From Scalesia atractyloides (taxonomy: Eukaryota > Streptophyta > Magnoliopsida > Asterales > Asteraceae), in assembly GCA_947069175.1 (NCBI GenBank), contig CAMTDV010000013.1:59092610-59156609 (forward strand): a stretch of DNA of 64,000 nucleotides, written 5' to 3'. Below are positions 54,085 through 64,000 of the stretch, one piece after another. The notes beneath the pieces are model-generated. The model did no database searches and was not told where the DNA came from. It saw only the letters and a program-made list of their open reading frames with translations. Position numbers and translations under genes: made by a program. How positions within the stretch are numbered: position 1 is the first letter of the stretch; each line of letters starts with the position of its first letter.

Positions 54085-55352
54085 AAATTTAAGTAGTAGT
54101 GGTAACAGGAAAAAGATGCGGGTATTTTTCGCGCATTGAGTCTTCACGTTCCCAAGTAAACTCAGGTCCTCGTTTCGACTCCCAGCGTACCCTGAATACG
54201 ACTCCGTCTTAAACGTTTTTCTCCGAAGTCCATGATCTCTACTGGTCTTTCAATAAAGTGCATAGATTCATCGATCTGAATATCTTCTAGGGGAATATGG
54301 AGGTTTTCATCGGCGAGGCACTTCTTCAAGTTTGATACGTGGAATGTGGGGTGAATTCTGTTGAGTTCTTCTGGTAGGTCAAGCTTGTATGCTACAGGTC
54401 CTACTCTTTCGAGTATCTTGAAAGGTCCTACGTAGCGTGGTGCTAACTTGCCCTTCTGACCAAAACGAACTACTCCCTTCCACGGTGATACTTTTAAAAG
54501 TACATGATCACCAATGTTAAACTCCATGGGCTTTCGTCGTTTGTCTGCATAACTCTTTTGACGACTTTGTGCCGCTAGAAGATTGTTTCGAATCTGATGG
54601 ATCTTGTCTGTTGTTTCCTGAATCAATTCTACACCGGTGATTTGAGCTTCTCCAATTTCGTGCCAACATACTGGAGATCGGCACTTACGACCATATAAAG
54701 CTTCGAAAGGTGCCATGCCGATACTTGAATGATAGCTGTTATTGTACGAAAATTCAACTAATGGTAGATGAGCGTCCCAATTTCCCTTGAAGTCTATGAC
54801 ACATGCTCGAAGCATATCTTCAAGAGTTTGAATGGTGCGTTCAGATTGTCCATCAATTTGAGGATGATAAGCGGTATTGAGGTCTAATCGTGTACCTAAA
54901 GCGGCTTGTACGGCTTGCCATGTTGGTGAAGTGAAACGACCATCACGATCTGAAATAATGCTTAACGGTACACCATGACGGCTTACGATCTCGCTGATGT
55001 AGATACGACCTAACTTCTCGCTCTTGAAGTCCTCGCGAATCGGAATGAAGTGAGCTGATTTTGTAAGACGATCAATGATTACCCATATAGTGTCATACCC
55101 ACTGGAGGTGCGAGGTAACCCGGTAATGAAGTCCATGGTTATGTTTTCCCACTTCCATACAGGTATTTTAGGTTGGACTAGAAGTCCTGAGGGTCTTTGA
55201 TGTTCAGCTTTTACTTTGGAACATGTAAGGCACTTGGAAACAAAAACAACAATATCCTTTTTCATTCCAGGCCACCAGTAGGTGTATCGAAAGGTCTTGA
55301 TACATCTTGTCGGCCCCTGGGTGTACAGAGTATCGTGTTTTGTGCGCCTCAT
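54085..55352 (-). pseudogene. Gypsy B integrase with chromodomain-like tail
   Basis: Frame 54162-55352 (396 codons). Zinc head remnant 'WWPGMKKDIVVFVSKCLTCS' near the start, first catalytic Asp in 'ITMDFITGLPRTSSGYDTIW', second in 'SIISDRDGRFTSPTWQ', Glu-bearing block 'LPLVEFSYNNSYHSSIGMAP', then 'RQKSYADKRRKPMEFNIGDH' and 'HPTFHVSNLKKCLADENLHI'. The frame ends at 54162 after 'KRLRRSRIQGTLG'. In the shifted frame the downstream codons give 'WESKRGPEFTWERED' to about 54085, the chromodomain core. One frameshift near 54190 therefore separates integrase from its targeting tail. The catalytic D-D-E residues appear intact. Confidence 0.9.
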
Positions 55353-55914
55353 TCATAAGGAAATCACGAAGGTTATTGTGATCGGGAATCCATATGCGAT
55401 CTAAATAGTACAGAATACCGTCGGATTTAGTTTCGATTTTAAGTTCAGCTCCACAAAACAGCTCATTGCGTACGTCGTTTTCTGTTATAGAAACATGTTG
55501 GGCTTCTCGTATTTGATCTTTGATGTCGGTTATGATTTGCGAACATAGAAGACGAATGGAGTTCGCATAACCCTTTCGACTGAGCGCATCGGCCACCACG
55601 TTTGCCTTGCCAGGATGATACCGAATTTCACAGTCGTAGTCATTAAGAAGTTCGACCCATCTTCGTTGCCTCATGTTTAACTCCTTTTGGTTGAAGATAT
55701 GTTGGAGGCTCTTATGGTCAGTGTATATTTCACACTTAGTACCGTAGAGGTAATGTCTCCATATCTTAAGAGCGAACACAACGGCTCCAAGTTCCAGGTC
55801 GTGGGTGGTGTAGTTCTTCTCATGAATTTTGAGTTGTCTAGAAGCATAAGCTATCACTTTTCCTCTTTGCATCAGTACGCAGCCTAGTCCCTGCCCTGAC
55901 GGCCGGCGTCGCAA
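55204..55914 (-). pseudogene. Gypsy B RNase H and integrase zinc head
   Basis: Frame of 236 codons: 'GLGCVLMQRGKVIAYASRQL', 'EKNYTTHDLELGAVVFALKI', 'IYTDHKSLQHIF' (Asp) and 'RYHPGKANVVADALSRKGYA', the Gypsy RNase H. 'IWIPDHNNLRDFLMNEAHKT' and 'RYSVHPGADKMYQDL' (His half of the zinc head) follow, then a frame change into the integrase frame near 55290-55350. The overlap with the RT frame at 55884-55914 reflects a small duplication (repeated 'cagggca' on the minus strand) that shifts the frame. Confidence 0.9.
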
Positions 55915-56774
55915 TAAACCACGAAGTCATCACTACCCTCAGGAAGTGTGAGGATAGGTGCGTCACAGAGTTTTTGCTTTAGAGTTTGGAAGGCTTCTTC
56001 TTGTTTGGGTCCCCATATGAAGGGTTTTCCTTTATGAGTTAAAGCCGTGAGTGGTACAGCAATACGGGAGAAATTTGCAATGAAACGACGATAATAACCA
56101 GCCAAACCAAGAAATGATCTTACTTCGGTAGGTGTACGTGGCGCTTGCCATTCCTGTACTGCCTTGATTTTTGAGGGATCAACATGAATTCCCTTGTCAT
56201 TGACGACGTGTCCAAGGAATTGTACTTCCCTTAACCAGAATTCACATTTCGAAAACTTAGCGTACAGCTTTTCTGTCCTTAAGAGTGTAAGGATGAGTCG
56301 AAGGTGTCGTTCATGATCAGACTTAGACTTTGAGTAGATGAGGATGTCGTCGATGAAGACTATAACAAAACGGTCGAGATAAGGTTTGCAGACTCTGTTC
56401 ATTAGATCCATGAAGACAGCTGGGGCATTGGTTAAACCAAATGGCATGACCATGAATTCATAATGACCATAACGAGTTCGGAAGGCGGTCTTTGGGACGT
56501 CTTCTTCATGTACTCTGAGTTGATGATAACCAGAACGAAGGTCGATTTTTGAAAAACAGGTGGCGCCTTGAAGTTGGTCTAGAAGATCATCGATGCGAGG
56601 TAATGGGTAGCGGTTCTTGACCGTTAACTTGTTGAGTTCTCTGTAGTCGATACACATGCGAAACGTTCCATCTTTCTTCTTCACAAAAAGGACAGGTGCA
56701 CCCCAAGGCGATGAGCTAGGACGTATGAATCCTTTGTCAGTCAGCTCTTGCAGTTGACTGGCCAGCTCTTGCAT
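55884..56774 (-). pseudogene. Gypsy B reverse transcriptase
   Basis: 296 codons without a stop: 'MQELASQLQELTDKGFIRPS', 'SPWGAPVLFVKKKDGTFRMC', 'IDYRELNKLTVKNRYPLPRI', 'YGHYEFMVMPFGLTNAPAVF' and the catalytic FIDD at residues 140-143, then 'HVVNDKGIHVDPSKIKAVQE', 'RSFLGLAGYYRRFIANFSRI' and 'FVVYCDAGRQ'. The whole RT and connection region is preserved and all catalytic residues are present. Only the neighbouring frameshifts make it a broken polyprotein. Confidence 0.9.
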
Positions 56775-56785
56775 CTCGGATGGGG

Positions 56786-57679
56786 CTAACCTATAAGGAG
56801 ATTTTGCAACTGGTGTAGCTCCAGGTATAAGATCAATGGGAATTCGACTTCTCTCACGGGAGGAAGTCCTGAAATGTCGTCAGGAAAAACTTGCGGAAAA
56901 TCTTTTACTACTGGGATGTCTTCGAGTTTCTTCTCCTTGATTCCCTTTTTGACGACATGAGTTAGGAATGCGACATAATTCTTGAGGAGATATTTTCGGG
57001 CTTGAAGACAGGACATTAATTTGAGTCCTTTCGAAGGGGTTTCTCCAAAGATTCGTAGAGTCTGACCGTTTGTAAGAGGGATGCGAATGAACTTTTCGCG
57101 GCATACAACTTCAGCATGATGTTGGCTGAGCCAGTCCATACCAATTATAATGTCGAAACTTCCCAACTTCATAGGTATGAGGTCAACCAGAAAATCGTGA
57201 TCGTTTAGGGTGAGAGTACAATTGCGTATAATAGAGTTTAATGAGACCGGTTTTCCGTCAGCAACTTCTACCGTTATGGATTCCATGAGTGTATCACGAG
57301 TTTGGTTGAGGATGGGTTCAAATTCTAAGGACACAAAACTCTTATCCGCGCCAGTATCAAATAACATGGATGCATAACTACCATTGATGAGAAACGTACC
57401 GTTAACCACATTGTTGTCGGCCCTAGCTTGATTAGCGTTGATGTTGAAAGCTCTTCCTCTTGCAGGTGAAGGAGCTTGATTAGCCTGGTTTACTGGATTA
57501 GCTTGAGCTTGGGCATGGATGATATTCACCAGGCGTGGACAGGTGTTCCTGAAGTGGTTCGGGTCTCCACAGTTGTAACAAGCCCGCATAGGTTGCACCA
57601 TGGGATAGTTGGGTTGGTAGTAGGATTGGGCTACATGTTGGGCAGGTGGTAGGAGTAAAGGTTGTTGGGCTTGACCCAC
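56786..57679 (-). pseudogene. Gypsy B zinc knuckle and protease
   Basis: 297 codons. Zinc knuckle 'CYNCGDPNHFRNTC' (C-x2-C-x4-H-x4-C) at 57539-57580, then a Gln/Asn/Ala-rich linker and the protease: 'ASMLFDTGADKSFVSLEFEP' (D-T-G at residues 108-110) and 'FDIIIGMDWLSQHHAEVVC', ending with the RT linker 'FPQVFPDDISGLPPVREVEF'. The frame begins in register with codons upstream of 57679 (no true ATG there), so it is the continuation of gag in another frame; it ends at 56786 where a frameshift leads into RT. Confidence 0.85.
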
Positions 57680-58758
57680 TATCTGATGGTGGGTTTGGGT
57701 TGAGGGCTGATGGCGGTTCGTTCGCTGAAGTGCGCGGCAGGTTTGAATGGTGTGACCTGCACGGCCACAGTCGGTGCAATGTTGGCAGGGATGATCAGGA
57801 AAGTGATGGTATTGGCAACGGTTTCATTTTGGGTATGGGCCGGAGTATGGCTTTTTATATGGTGCAGATGAGGGGGCAACTTGAGTGATGGGTGCAGCAG
57901 GGATAGGGAAATTTGTTTGTGTGACAACAAAGTTTCTGGTGTTTCGTTTTCTCTTATTAGCAAACTTTGAGGAGGAGGTGGAATGGTTTGAAGTTTGGCC
58001 TCAATGGGGGCTTTCTTTTTCTCGTCCTTAAATTTGCCGTTATGGATACGATTCACGGTAAGCTCAGTAGCTAGTTCCATAGCAGCTTCAAGTGTTGCAG
58101 GCGAAGTACTTAGAACTGAATCTTGAATTTTTGAGGGAAGGCCTCGAATATAGTGTTCGACTAAGCGGTATACTGGGGTGAACAAGTTGGGGACCATTTG
58201 GTTCAACTCTAAAAACCGTTTGTTGTAGGAAGTATGATCTCCCTCCTTTTGCTTTAACGAATGAAATTCATCCTCTAACTTTTTGATCTCGCTTCTTGGA
58301 CAGAAGTGTCTCATCATGATTTCCCTTAACCCTTCCCACGTTAAGGCCATTGCATCTTCGATTCCTCTCTTACCTTTTTCTATATTCCACCAGGTAAGAG
58401 CTACTCCAAATAGTCTCCCGGTGGCGTAACGTACCTTGCGATCCTCGGGACAATCGCAATTGAGGAAGGTGTTTTCCATTTCCTCAAACCAGTGGAGGAG
58501 AGCAGTGACACCTTCGGTCCCTTCAAATTTCGGGGGATCGCAAGACTTGAAGTGTTTGTATGAGCACTTTTTGGAGGGAGGGTTGTCGACGTTCTGGTCT
58601 TCTTGATGGGGAGGATTGATGGGATTTGCGGCGAGAGCTTGTTGGACTTGAACTACGATGTCAGGAAGCACCGCGGCCATTTGTTTTGCGATTTGGGTGG
58701 CCAAGCGTTCGTTTGACCGTCCTGACCTTCTACCTCCACGTTGCTGCCTAGCCGACAT
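57679..58758 (-). CDS. Gypsy B gag (capsid part)
   Basis: A 359-codon frame from ATG at 58756-58758 ('MSARQQRGGRRSGRSNERLA', basic start). The core reads 'PPKFEGTEGVTALLHWFEEM', 'VRYATGRLFGVALTWWNIEK' and 'LEDEFHSLKQKEGDHTSYNK', then 'RFLELNQMVPNLFTPVYRLV' and 'YIRGLPSKIQDSVLS', the plant retrotransposon gag domain in full. The last 100 or so residues are Pro/Thr-rich and seem frame-shifted relative to the usual gag end. The stop TAG (57679-57681) separates it from the frame with the zinc knuckle, so the nucleic-acid-binding end of gag is in the next frame. Confidence 0.85.
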   Translation of the reverse strand: MSARQQRGGRRSGRSNERLATQIAKQMAAVLPDIVVQVQQALAANPINPPHQEDQNVDNPPSKKCSYKHFKSCDPPKFEGTEGVTALLHWFEEMENTFLNCDCPEDRKVRYATGRLFGVALTWWNIEKGKRGIEDAMALTWEGLREIMMRHFCPRSEIKKLEDEFHSLKQKEGDHTSYNKRFLELNQMVPNLFTPVYRLVEHYIRGLPSKIQDSVLSTSPATLEAAMELATELTVNRIHNGKFKDEKKKAPIEAKLQTIPPPPQSLLIRENETPETLLSHKQISLSLLHPSLKLPPHLHHIKSHTPAHTQNETVANTITFLIIPANIAPTVAVQVTPFKPAAHFSERTAISPQPKPTIR

Positions 58759-59550
58759 CTACAGGAACATTCATAAGAAGATTGTGAGTTTAAGGAGTCT
58801 TTTTAGGTGTCATGTGTCGTAAAGAAAAAAATAACATAAACATCAATAATGCAACTACATCCATAGGATGTCTTGGGTTTGCTCATGTTTGGGCCTCCAA
58901 TGTCCCCCATACCATCACCTGTATAGTTATGTGGGCCCCCATGACTATTGGCTTAGTAGGATTCACATTGGTGTTTGCGGTTTAACACTCGCATCACCCG
59001 AATGAAAACCATGAAATATGTTTGCGAGATGTATGGTCGGAGCGTGTCCAGGTGTAGACACAATGACAACTCAAAGTGGGGTTAGCTCACACGACGTTTG
59101 GTATAGCATGCTTTGGCCTAATAGGTCCTTCGTACTCTCATCGTTACTCCCCAGGTAGGCAAACTGGTCCTTTATTTTGGATTTATACGAATGCCAAGCC
59201 TAGACAGGACGTTCCGACTACCGGTACTTGTACCCTTCCAGTTACTACATGCCCGTCATGAGAACTCACTTTGATGTGATTTGAAAATAAAAAAATCGTT
59301 GCAAAAATCATGGAAATGGTGTGGTGTGTGCTCTCATGGATATGATATGTTATGAGGATATGATTCATGATGAGCATTGTATAGTAATATGTACTTATGA
59401 ACATACTTGCATAACATTGAATGTAACAATAAACATAAAGCATATAAACATCATGAATTTTGTATGTAACACATAAACAATTTTAAAATTCTAATCAACT
59501 ATAGTATAGGCTCTAAGGGTCTAATAACCTATCCTATATCCCTATAGTCA
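58759..59550 (-). other. Gypsy B leader
   Basis: About 0.8 kb of untranslated leader between primer site and gag. The small frames 59076-59261 (plus) and 59183-59443 (minus) have no recognisable domain. No motif array like those in the Copia leaders was seen. Confidence 0.6.
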
Positions 59551-59564
59551 TGGCTCTGATACCA
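59551..59564 (-). other. Gypsy B primer binding site
   Basis: The minus strand reads TGGTATCAGAGCCA, a perfect 14-base complement to the 3' end of plant initiator tRNA-Met, three bases inside the 5' LTR. Confidence 0.95.
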
Positions 59565-59567
59565 ATC

Positions 59568-62187
59568 TGTCACACCCCGACCCGCAGCGGAATAAGAGTC
59601 GGGGCATAATTGGGTTATCACCAAAGCTCATGATGTTTACTAATATGTTTCATATTTATTTAAATTCAAAATTTCAACTTCAATATTCCAAACAAGTTCA
59701 TACAATTACAAGGAAAAAGTAACTAAATAAACAATCCAAAGCCTAAACCGATTTATTCTTCTAAGCCGTCCTATATGTTTCTTGCTGCAACTGGATCACC
59801 TGTATCATGTGTAAAAATGGGGGTTTTTGGGTTAACAAAAGTTGGCGAGTGAACCTTGTTAGAAAACATTTATTATTGATTTCTTGTTATATTTAACATG
59901 GAAAAATTGTGCAATAATCATATGTGAGCAAACGTAAATAAACATACAATAACAAATAACAAACCACCTTGCATGAGCAAATGACATGAATGATAATGTA
60001 TATGTTGGCAACGTTACGTTCCGCTCATAGGTAATGGGAAACGGACGGCCTATGATGATGTATGTGCGATCAAGGCTCAATCAAACGGAGCCGATCGTAT
60101 GTTGGCAACGCCTCGTTCACGCTCATAGGTAATGGGGAACGGTTCCGCTCATAGGTAATGGGGAACAGACGACCTATGATGATGTATGTACTGAAAATGA
60201 TAAATTTAATCTAAACATTAACCACACAAACAGTTGATACATATTGAATACACATTTGATCATTGATATGATGGATACACAAGTGTTTAAATGTAATAAA
60301 TAATAAGACACATGATACACCCCAAAAATGTGATTAAAACGGGGAATTCGTAGAGATTCACTCACATTGGGTGCGTTCGTTTGATGATGTTGAAAGCGCA
60401 CGGGTTTAGAGGGTTGATCGACGAGGAATAACTAACCTAAATAATAACGAAAAGGTACGGTAAATAAGTGGATTTTATTAACAATTTTAATGGGGTTTTT
60501 AGATTTATTTTTGTGAGTTTAAGGTTATTTTCTAACTTTAAAAACATTATTTTTAAGTATTTTAATTGATTTTTAACTTAAATAAATAAATAAAAATATA
60601 AAAAAATGTTGACTTTTTGGGTTAACCGTTGACCATTGACTTTGACTGTTGACCGGTTCGGACTTGTGTATGTATGCGCTGGGTGAGGCTCGAACTCATG
60701 ACCTCCCGTACGCGTGCACGCAGCTCTACCAACTGAGCTACGTGTCTAACCCGAAATATTTCTGTTTTTAATTATATTTATATACTATTTAATTTATTCA
60801 GAATTCATTTATTTTAAAAAGGATTTTAATTATGTCGAACCGGTGTGCATGATGAGTTTCGAACCCGTGACCTGTGCTTTAACTTTGCACACAGTCCACC
60901 GCTGGACTGTGTGTCTAACCTGGTTAAAATACTTGTTTTTATTTCTCTTATATGCTAACTGAAAGGTTCCGTATTTGGGTTTTATAAAAAAGGTTTGAAT
61001 ATTGTGACGAATCGGAAACAAGGACAGACTCGAACTCGGTATCTCTATGTTTCAAATGCACACAGTCCACCGCTGGACTGTGTGTCTAACCCGAGATATA
61101 ACCCGATTTATATTAAATATATACACAACCTAAACTTCATCTTTTTCGTTAAAACAACCCAGACAATTGATATTCGACTGTTCTTGTTTAATTCAATTAA
61201 CGAAACTTATAAATGATTGAAATGTAACGCATAGAGAAGGTTTTGGAAATGAATGTACGGAAAGATGATTTTTCTCAGAACTCCGGCAAAGTCGTCGGCT
61301 CTGTTTTATGAATTCCGTCTGAGCGGACCAATTAACAGTTTTGATTAACTAATTGTGAAATTAAATGACTAAACAAGAGTTATCAGAGAGTTTAGATGCT
61401 CATACCGATTCACAGCGTGATTTCGGAATTTTCAGAAATTTCCCGGCGAGTGCTGATTATCCGACAACGTTGTCTGGGACCGATTCTGATTGAAGGGTTT
61501 GAGTTAGTATAAGTCTAACAATAGATAGAAGATGAAAGAATTGAGAACTTTACCGATTCGGTGAATGTCACGGTTTTCCGACGAAAGTCCGGCGATTTCA
61601 GAAAGCGTTTCCGACGAACAGAAAATAGAGCGAAAGTGAAATTTGAGGTTCTGTGAGTGTTTCCGAATTGAGAGATGATGATATTGTTAGAGTAAATCAG
61701 GAAGTAATTGATTTCGGTTTTCAACTCCAAAAATCATATGAATCGAAGGAATTGATGACCGAATTGATTAAGAACGTGGGCAGCAATTGATCTATCGGTT
61801 ATAATCAGTAAAAGCGATCACTCAACAGTCTGGGCAGTTGAAAGCCGATGAGCGGTTTCAGTTTTGGCGCAAACAGATGAGTTCACGGGTAGAGTTAAGT
61901 TTTATTTGTTTCCTTGTTTATACAAACGAACCAAGTCGCGGAATGGTTAAGTGTTTGATGATTAAATCTTCCGGCTGACCCGGGTTCGAAACCCGGCAGC
62001 CCCTTTCCTTTTTTATTTAATTTATTTTTACTTTTTAATAATTATAGTTTTTAAATTCTAAAATATTTATTAATTATGTATTGTTTAAAATTAAAATTAA
62101 CCATAATTACGCAACAAAAGTTTATAACTTGATATTCGATTAACAAACGAAGCGGGTTTGGAAACGCGTTTTTCGACGGATGTTACA
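59568..62187 (-). repeat. Gypsy B 5' LTR
   Basis: 2620 bp, the pair of 51435-54054. tRNA-like modules are at 60674-60752, 60844-60920, 61023-61093 (minus) and 61931-62003 (plus). Changes from its partner seen by eye are mostly transitions, plus single-base indels such as the one near 61258. Confidence 0.95.
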
Positions 62188-62192
62188 TCTAC
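62188..62192. repeat. Target duplication TCTAC, right of Gypsy B
   Basis: Identical to 51430-51434. Confidence 0.95.
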
Positions 62193-62302
62193 CTTCGTGC
62201 AAACTTAAATAAAAACACGACAACTTGAATTCTAATAGCTCAGCCCTATTACATACACTGACGCAACCCTAAGACGTAGACAATAGACATAATGCACCAA
62301 CA
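62193..62302 (-). repeat. Copia C 3' LTR, right part
   Basis: It continues the LTR split at 51434. The end 'agacgtagacaatagacata' then 'atgcaccaaca' matches the Copia B LTR end ('agacgtaggcaatagacatt') almost base for base. The next 12 bases (62303-62314) are the purine tract, minus strand AAGGGGGAGTT. Confidence 0.8.
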
Positions 62303-62314
62303 AACTCCCCCTTG

Positions 62315-64000
62315 GATGTTACCATAATCTTGGTCTGTCTTCAAAATCTTCGAACATTCAACTTTAACGCCCAAAAGAGTTCTTCCTCGTTTGTTCTCTC
62401 TTTAGACGGAATTGGTGTTTGATTAGTCGTAGGAGCCCATTTGATAAACAGGAATCTTCTAAAGCGAGCTTCCTTTGACATTTCTTCTATACGCTCTTCA
62501 TTCCTTATTTGTCTCATAAACTCTTGACGTTCAAGCTCCTTCCACTTCGACTTCCACATTTTTCCCGCATTAATACCGTGTGCATAACAAACATTGATCA
62601 CACCCTTGTATTGCATCGTCTGTGTCTTCTTTAATGCTTCATAGCAATTGTTGGTGTAGAATAAACATTCAACATCTTTCTCCAAACAGTTCACTTGCCA
62701 CATCGGGTCTAGCACACGTATCGTCCTCCAAATATTCTCATCTTTCAGTACGATCACTGCTTCACAAGTTTTGATATCATACTGCCACCACTTGAAGTAT
62801 GTATGAACATCTTGTTCGATCGGCATCAATGGCATGTTCTTCAGTGTATATGATGTTTGATAATCAACGTTACATCTTTTTCCTTTGTCACCGGATCAAT
62901 ATTTATGCGTTTTTCGGAATATGCGGCTTCCAATGATTGAATCGTGATCTTCTTCGTACTTTATAAGCTTCCATAAGCGTTGATCATGAAATTTTATCTA
63001 AAAACTGATCATCTTAGTTTGTACAAGCTCTTCCACATCCAAATACGGTACTGTTTTAATATCACAGAGATATTGAAAGTATTGCACTCCAAACTTCCTC
63101 TTGATAGCATACACGTTCAGCTTTTCTAACCAACCCCAACTCAGAATATCTCCAAGTGATTTTTTTGGATCTCGTGTAAAGAATACTAGTGGATGCTTAA
63201 ACTTTCGTTCTTTGGCAATTCTTTGAACCAGGATTTCTTGGCTTCAGCTATTTCTTCCTTTGAAAGACATTTAGGAACACAACCTTCTCTAATTGTTTCC
63301 TCAACCCTTTGTCTCAGCAGATCATCAGATGCTTCAGCAAATAATTCTTGGAACGTTGGAAACTATCAGAATCAGCTCCAGAATACATCATCGTTTCATC
63401 ATCATCGTCTAATGCATCTTCTATGATAACTCTATCATACAAATTAGTATTTGGAATATACTGGTACTGGTAATCATTAGGATTAGATGCACTGATGTTG
63501 TTCAGTTCGTCTTCAAAGTCAAAGTCGAACTTATCTTCTTCAACTCCCAACATAATCACTATCTCTGCTTTGGTGTAGTTATGTGTGAACTCACCTTCTT
63601 CAACGTCATGTTTTAGATAGAAAACTCGGGGCAATTGACAATCTAGAACAACTGTCAAAGGATTAGCTGTGAAGATTCCTGACTGTTCTGCATCATGAAC
63701 TTGCTCTTTCTACTCCCCCTGTTTCTAAGTATCTTCTTCCTGATTTACATCACCTCTTAAGAATGCTTCGTAATCAAATGATTCGTTTATTTTTATCGTT
63801 TCAACGACCAACCTTGTTCCACCTTGTGTATTATCATCGTCTTCACCTTTGTCATCATCATCTTTCTTACTCTCATCTTTATCTTCATCAGCCTCGTCAT
63901 TGTCAAACTCATCGATTTCAGCATCAATCTCTGCATACATTCTCTTTCGGTTAATAATCGTTTTCCTCATAGACATATCAGAAACATCTACTGGTCCTCC
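62315..64000 (-). pseudogene. Copia C third ORF, C-terminal half, runs off window
   Basis: Three blocks in the order of the Copia B third ORF. Block 62341-62835 (164 codons) has 'TIRVLDPMWQVNCLEKDVEC' and 'KMWKSKWKELERQ', with Copia B giving 'RVLDLMWLVNCSMKDIDCLF'. Block 63314-63658 has 'KFDFDFEDELNNISA' (Copia B 'FEFDFEDELNDISA'). Block 63725-63976 has a strongly Asp/Glu-rich run and 'VNQEEDT'. Stretches between blocks are in other frames. The N-terminal and coiled-coil parts would lie beyond 64000. Function unknown; no membrane segment seen. Confidence 0.7.

Larger units (their letters stand above)
51435..62187 (-). mobile_element. Gypsy B: complete Ty3/Gypsy chromovirus-type element
   Basis: A 10,753-bp element with two 2620-bp LTRs (51435-54054 and 59568-62187), perfect 5-bp duplication TCTAC, initiator-tRNA-Met primer site and purine tract. 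On the minus strand: 5' LTR, leader, gag, zinc knuckle, protease, RT, RNase H, integrase, chromodomain-like tail, 3' LTR. The LTRs start TGTAAC and end GTGTGACA. The two LTRs differ by only scattered, mostly transition changes, so this is the youngest insertion. Pol domains are nearly intact but lie in several frames, so it is probably not autonomous as written. Confidence 0.95.
51204..64000 (-). mobile_element. Copia C: Ty1/Copia element, right part outside window
   Basis: The left edge of this minus-strand element is its 3' LTR (51204-51434 plus 62193-62302), split by Gypsy B. A purine tract at 62303 and a third ORF collinear with that of Copia B follow, running off the window. It is a relative of Copia B: the LTR end 'gacataatgcaccaaca', the purine tract and the third ORF all agree. 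The start at 51204 (TGTAGG) is my best guess, because the other LTR and the second target duplication are not in view. Confidence 0.75.

Noticed and set aside
51435..62187. The near-identical 2.6-kb blocks at 51.4-54.1 kb and 59.6-62.2 kb as a segmental duplication of host genes
   Set aside because: They begin TGTCACACC and end GATGTTACA, are flanked by TCTAC, and border a primer site and a purine tract, so they are LTRs; the small ORFs that recur in both are by-products.

Overview
The window is plant nuclear DNA with no intact host gene that I can support. The lineages point to a eudicot: chromodomain-type Ty3/Gypsy, large Ty1/Copia with an extra third ORF, an L1-like LINE, hAT-type and other MITEs, and a ULP1-carrying transposon gene. 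The style of the third ORF and of the ULP1 gene resembles what I recall from Asteraceae (daisy family) genomes. That last step is inference from memory, not a search.

Layout. Positions 1-14.4 kb are a mosaic of small or degenerate elements: MITEs, a GGTCGCAA-motif element that seems to enclose gene fragments (one is an ERA-like GTPase exon), a SINE-like unit, a 3-copy tandem repeat, and a broken ULP1-protease-like transposon gene in a field of AAACGCCAT-like motifs. From about 14.5 kb to the end, almost everything is one nested stack. A plus-strand LINE (14510-15006, 49445-51203) is split by a minus-strand Copia element, 'Copia A' (15007-49444, 5-bp duplication TGCTC on both sides). Inside Copia A sit a plus-strand Gypsy element, 'Gypsy A' (20601-29206, duplication GTACG), a short LTR-like insert that Gypsy A split, a 14-kb minus-strand Copia element, 'Copia B' (30590-44610, duplication ACAAC), and a 2.2-kb Gypsy-type solo LTR (44662-46827). 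The LINE is broken a second time by 'Copia C' (from about 51204 past the right edge). The 3' LTR of Copia C is split by a complete minus-strand Gypsy element, 'Gypsy B' (51435-62187, duplication TCTAC).

How the parts work together. Each LTR element carries the usual gag, protease, integrase, reverse transcriptase and RNase H parts, with tRNA-iMet-type primer sites and purine tracts where preserved. Both Gypsy elements end pol in a chromodomain-like tail (chromovirus, Tekay/Del type). All are broken by stops or frameshifts, so none looks autonomous now. By nesting and by eye, Gypsy B is youngest (its 2620-bp LTRs are nearly identical), Copia B is intermediate, and Copia A and the LINE are older.

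Most unusual points. (1) Copia B and Copia C share a large third ORF between pol and the 3' LTR. In Copia B it stays in one frame for about 2.35 kb apart from three stops, all TAG. (2) Copia B non-coding parts are studded with ACTCGTACGAGT-like palindromes, and Copia A has a different motif array in the same leader position. (3) Each Gypsy B LTR contains four tRNA-like modules. (4) Gypsy A has a half-replaced 5' LTR and no visible primer site.
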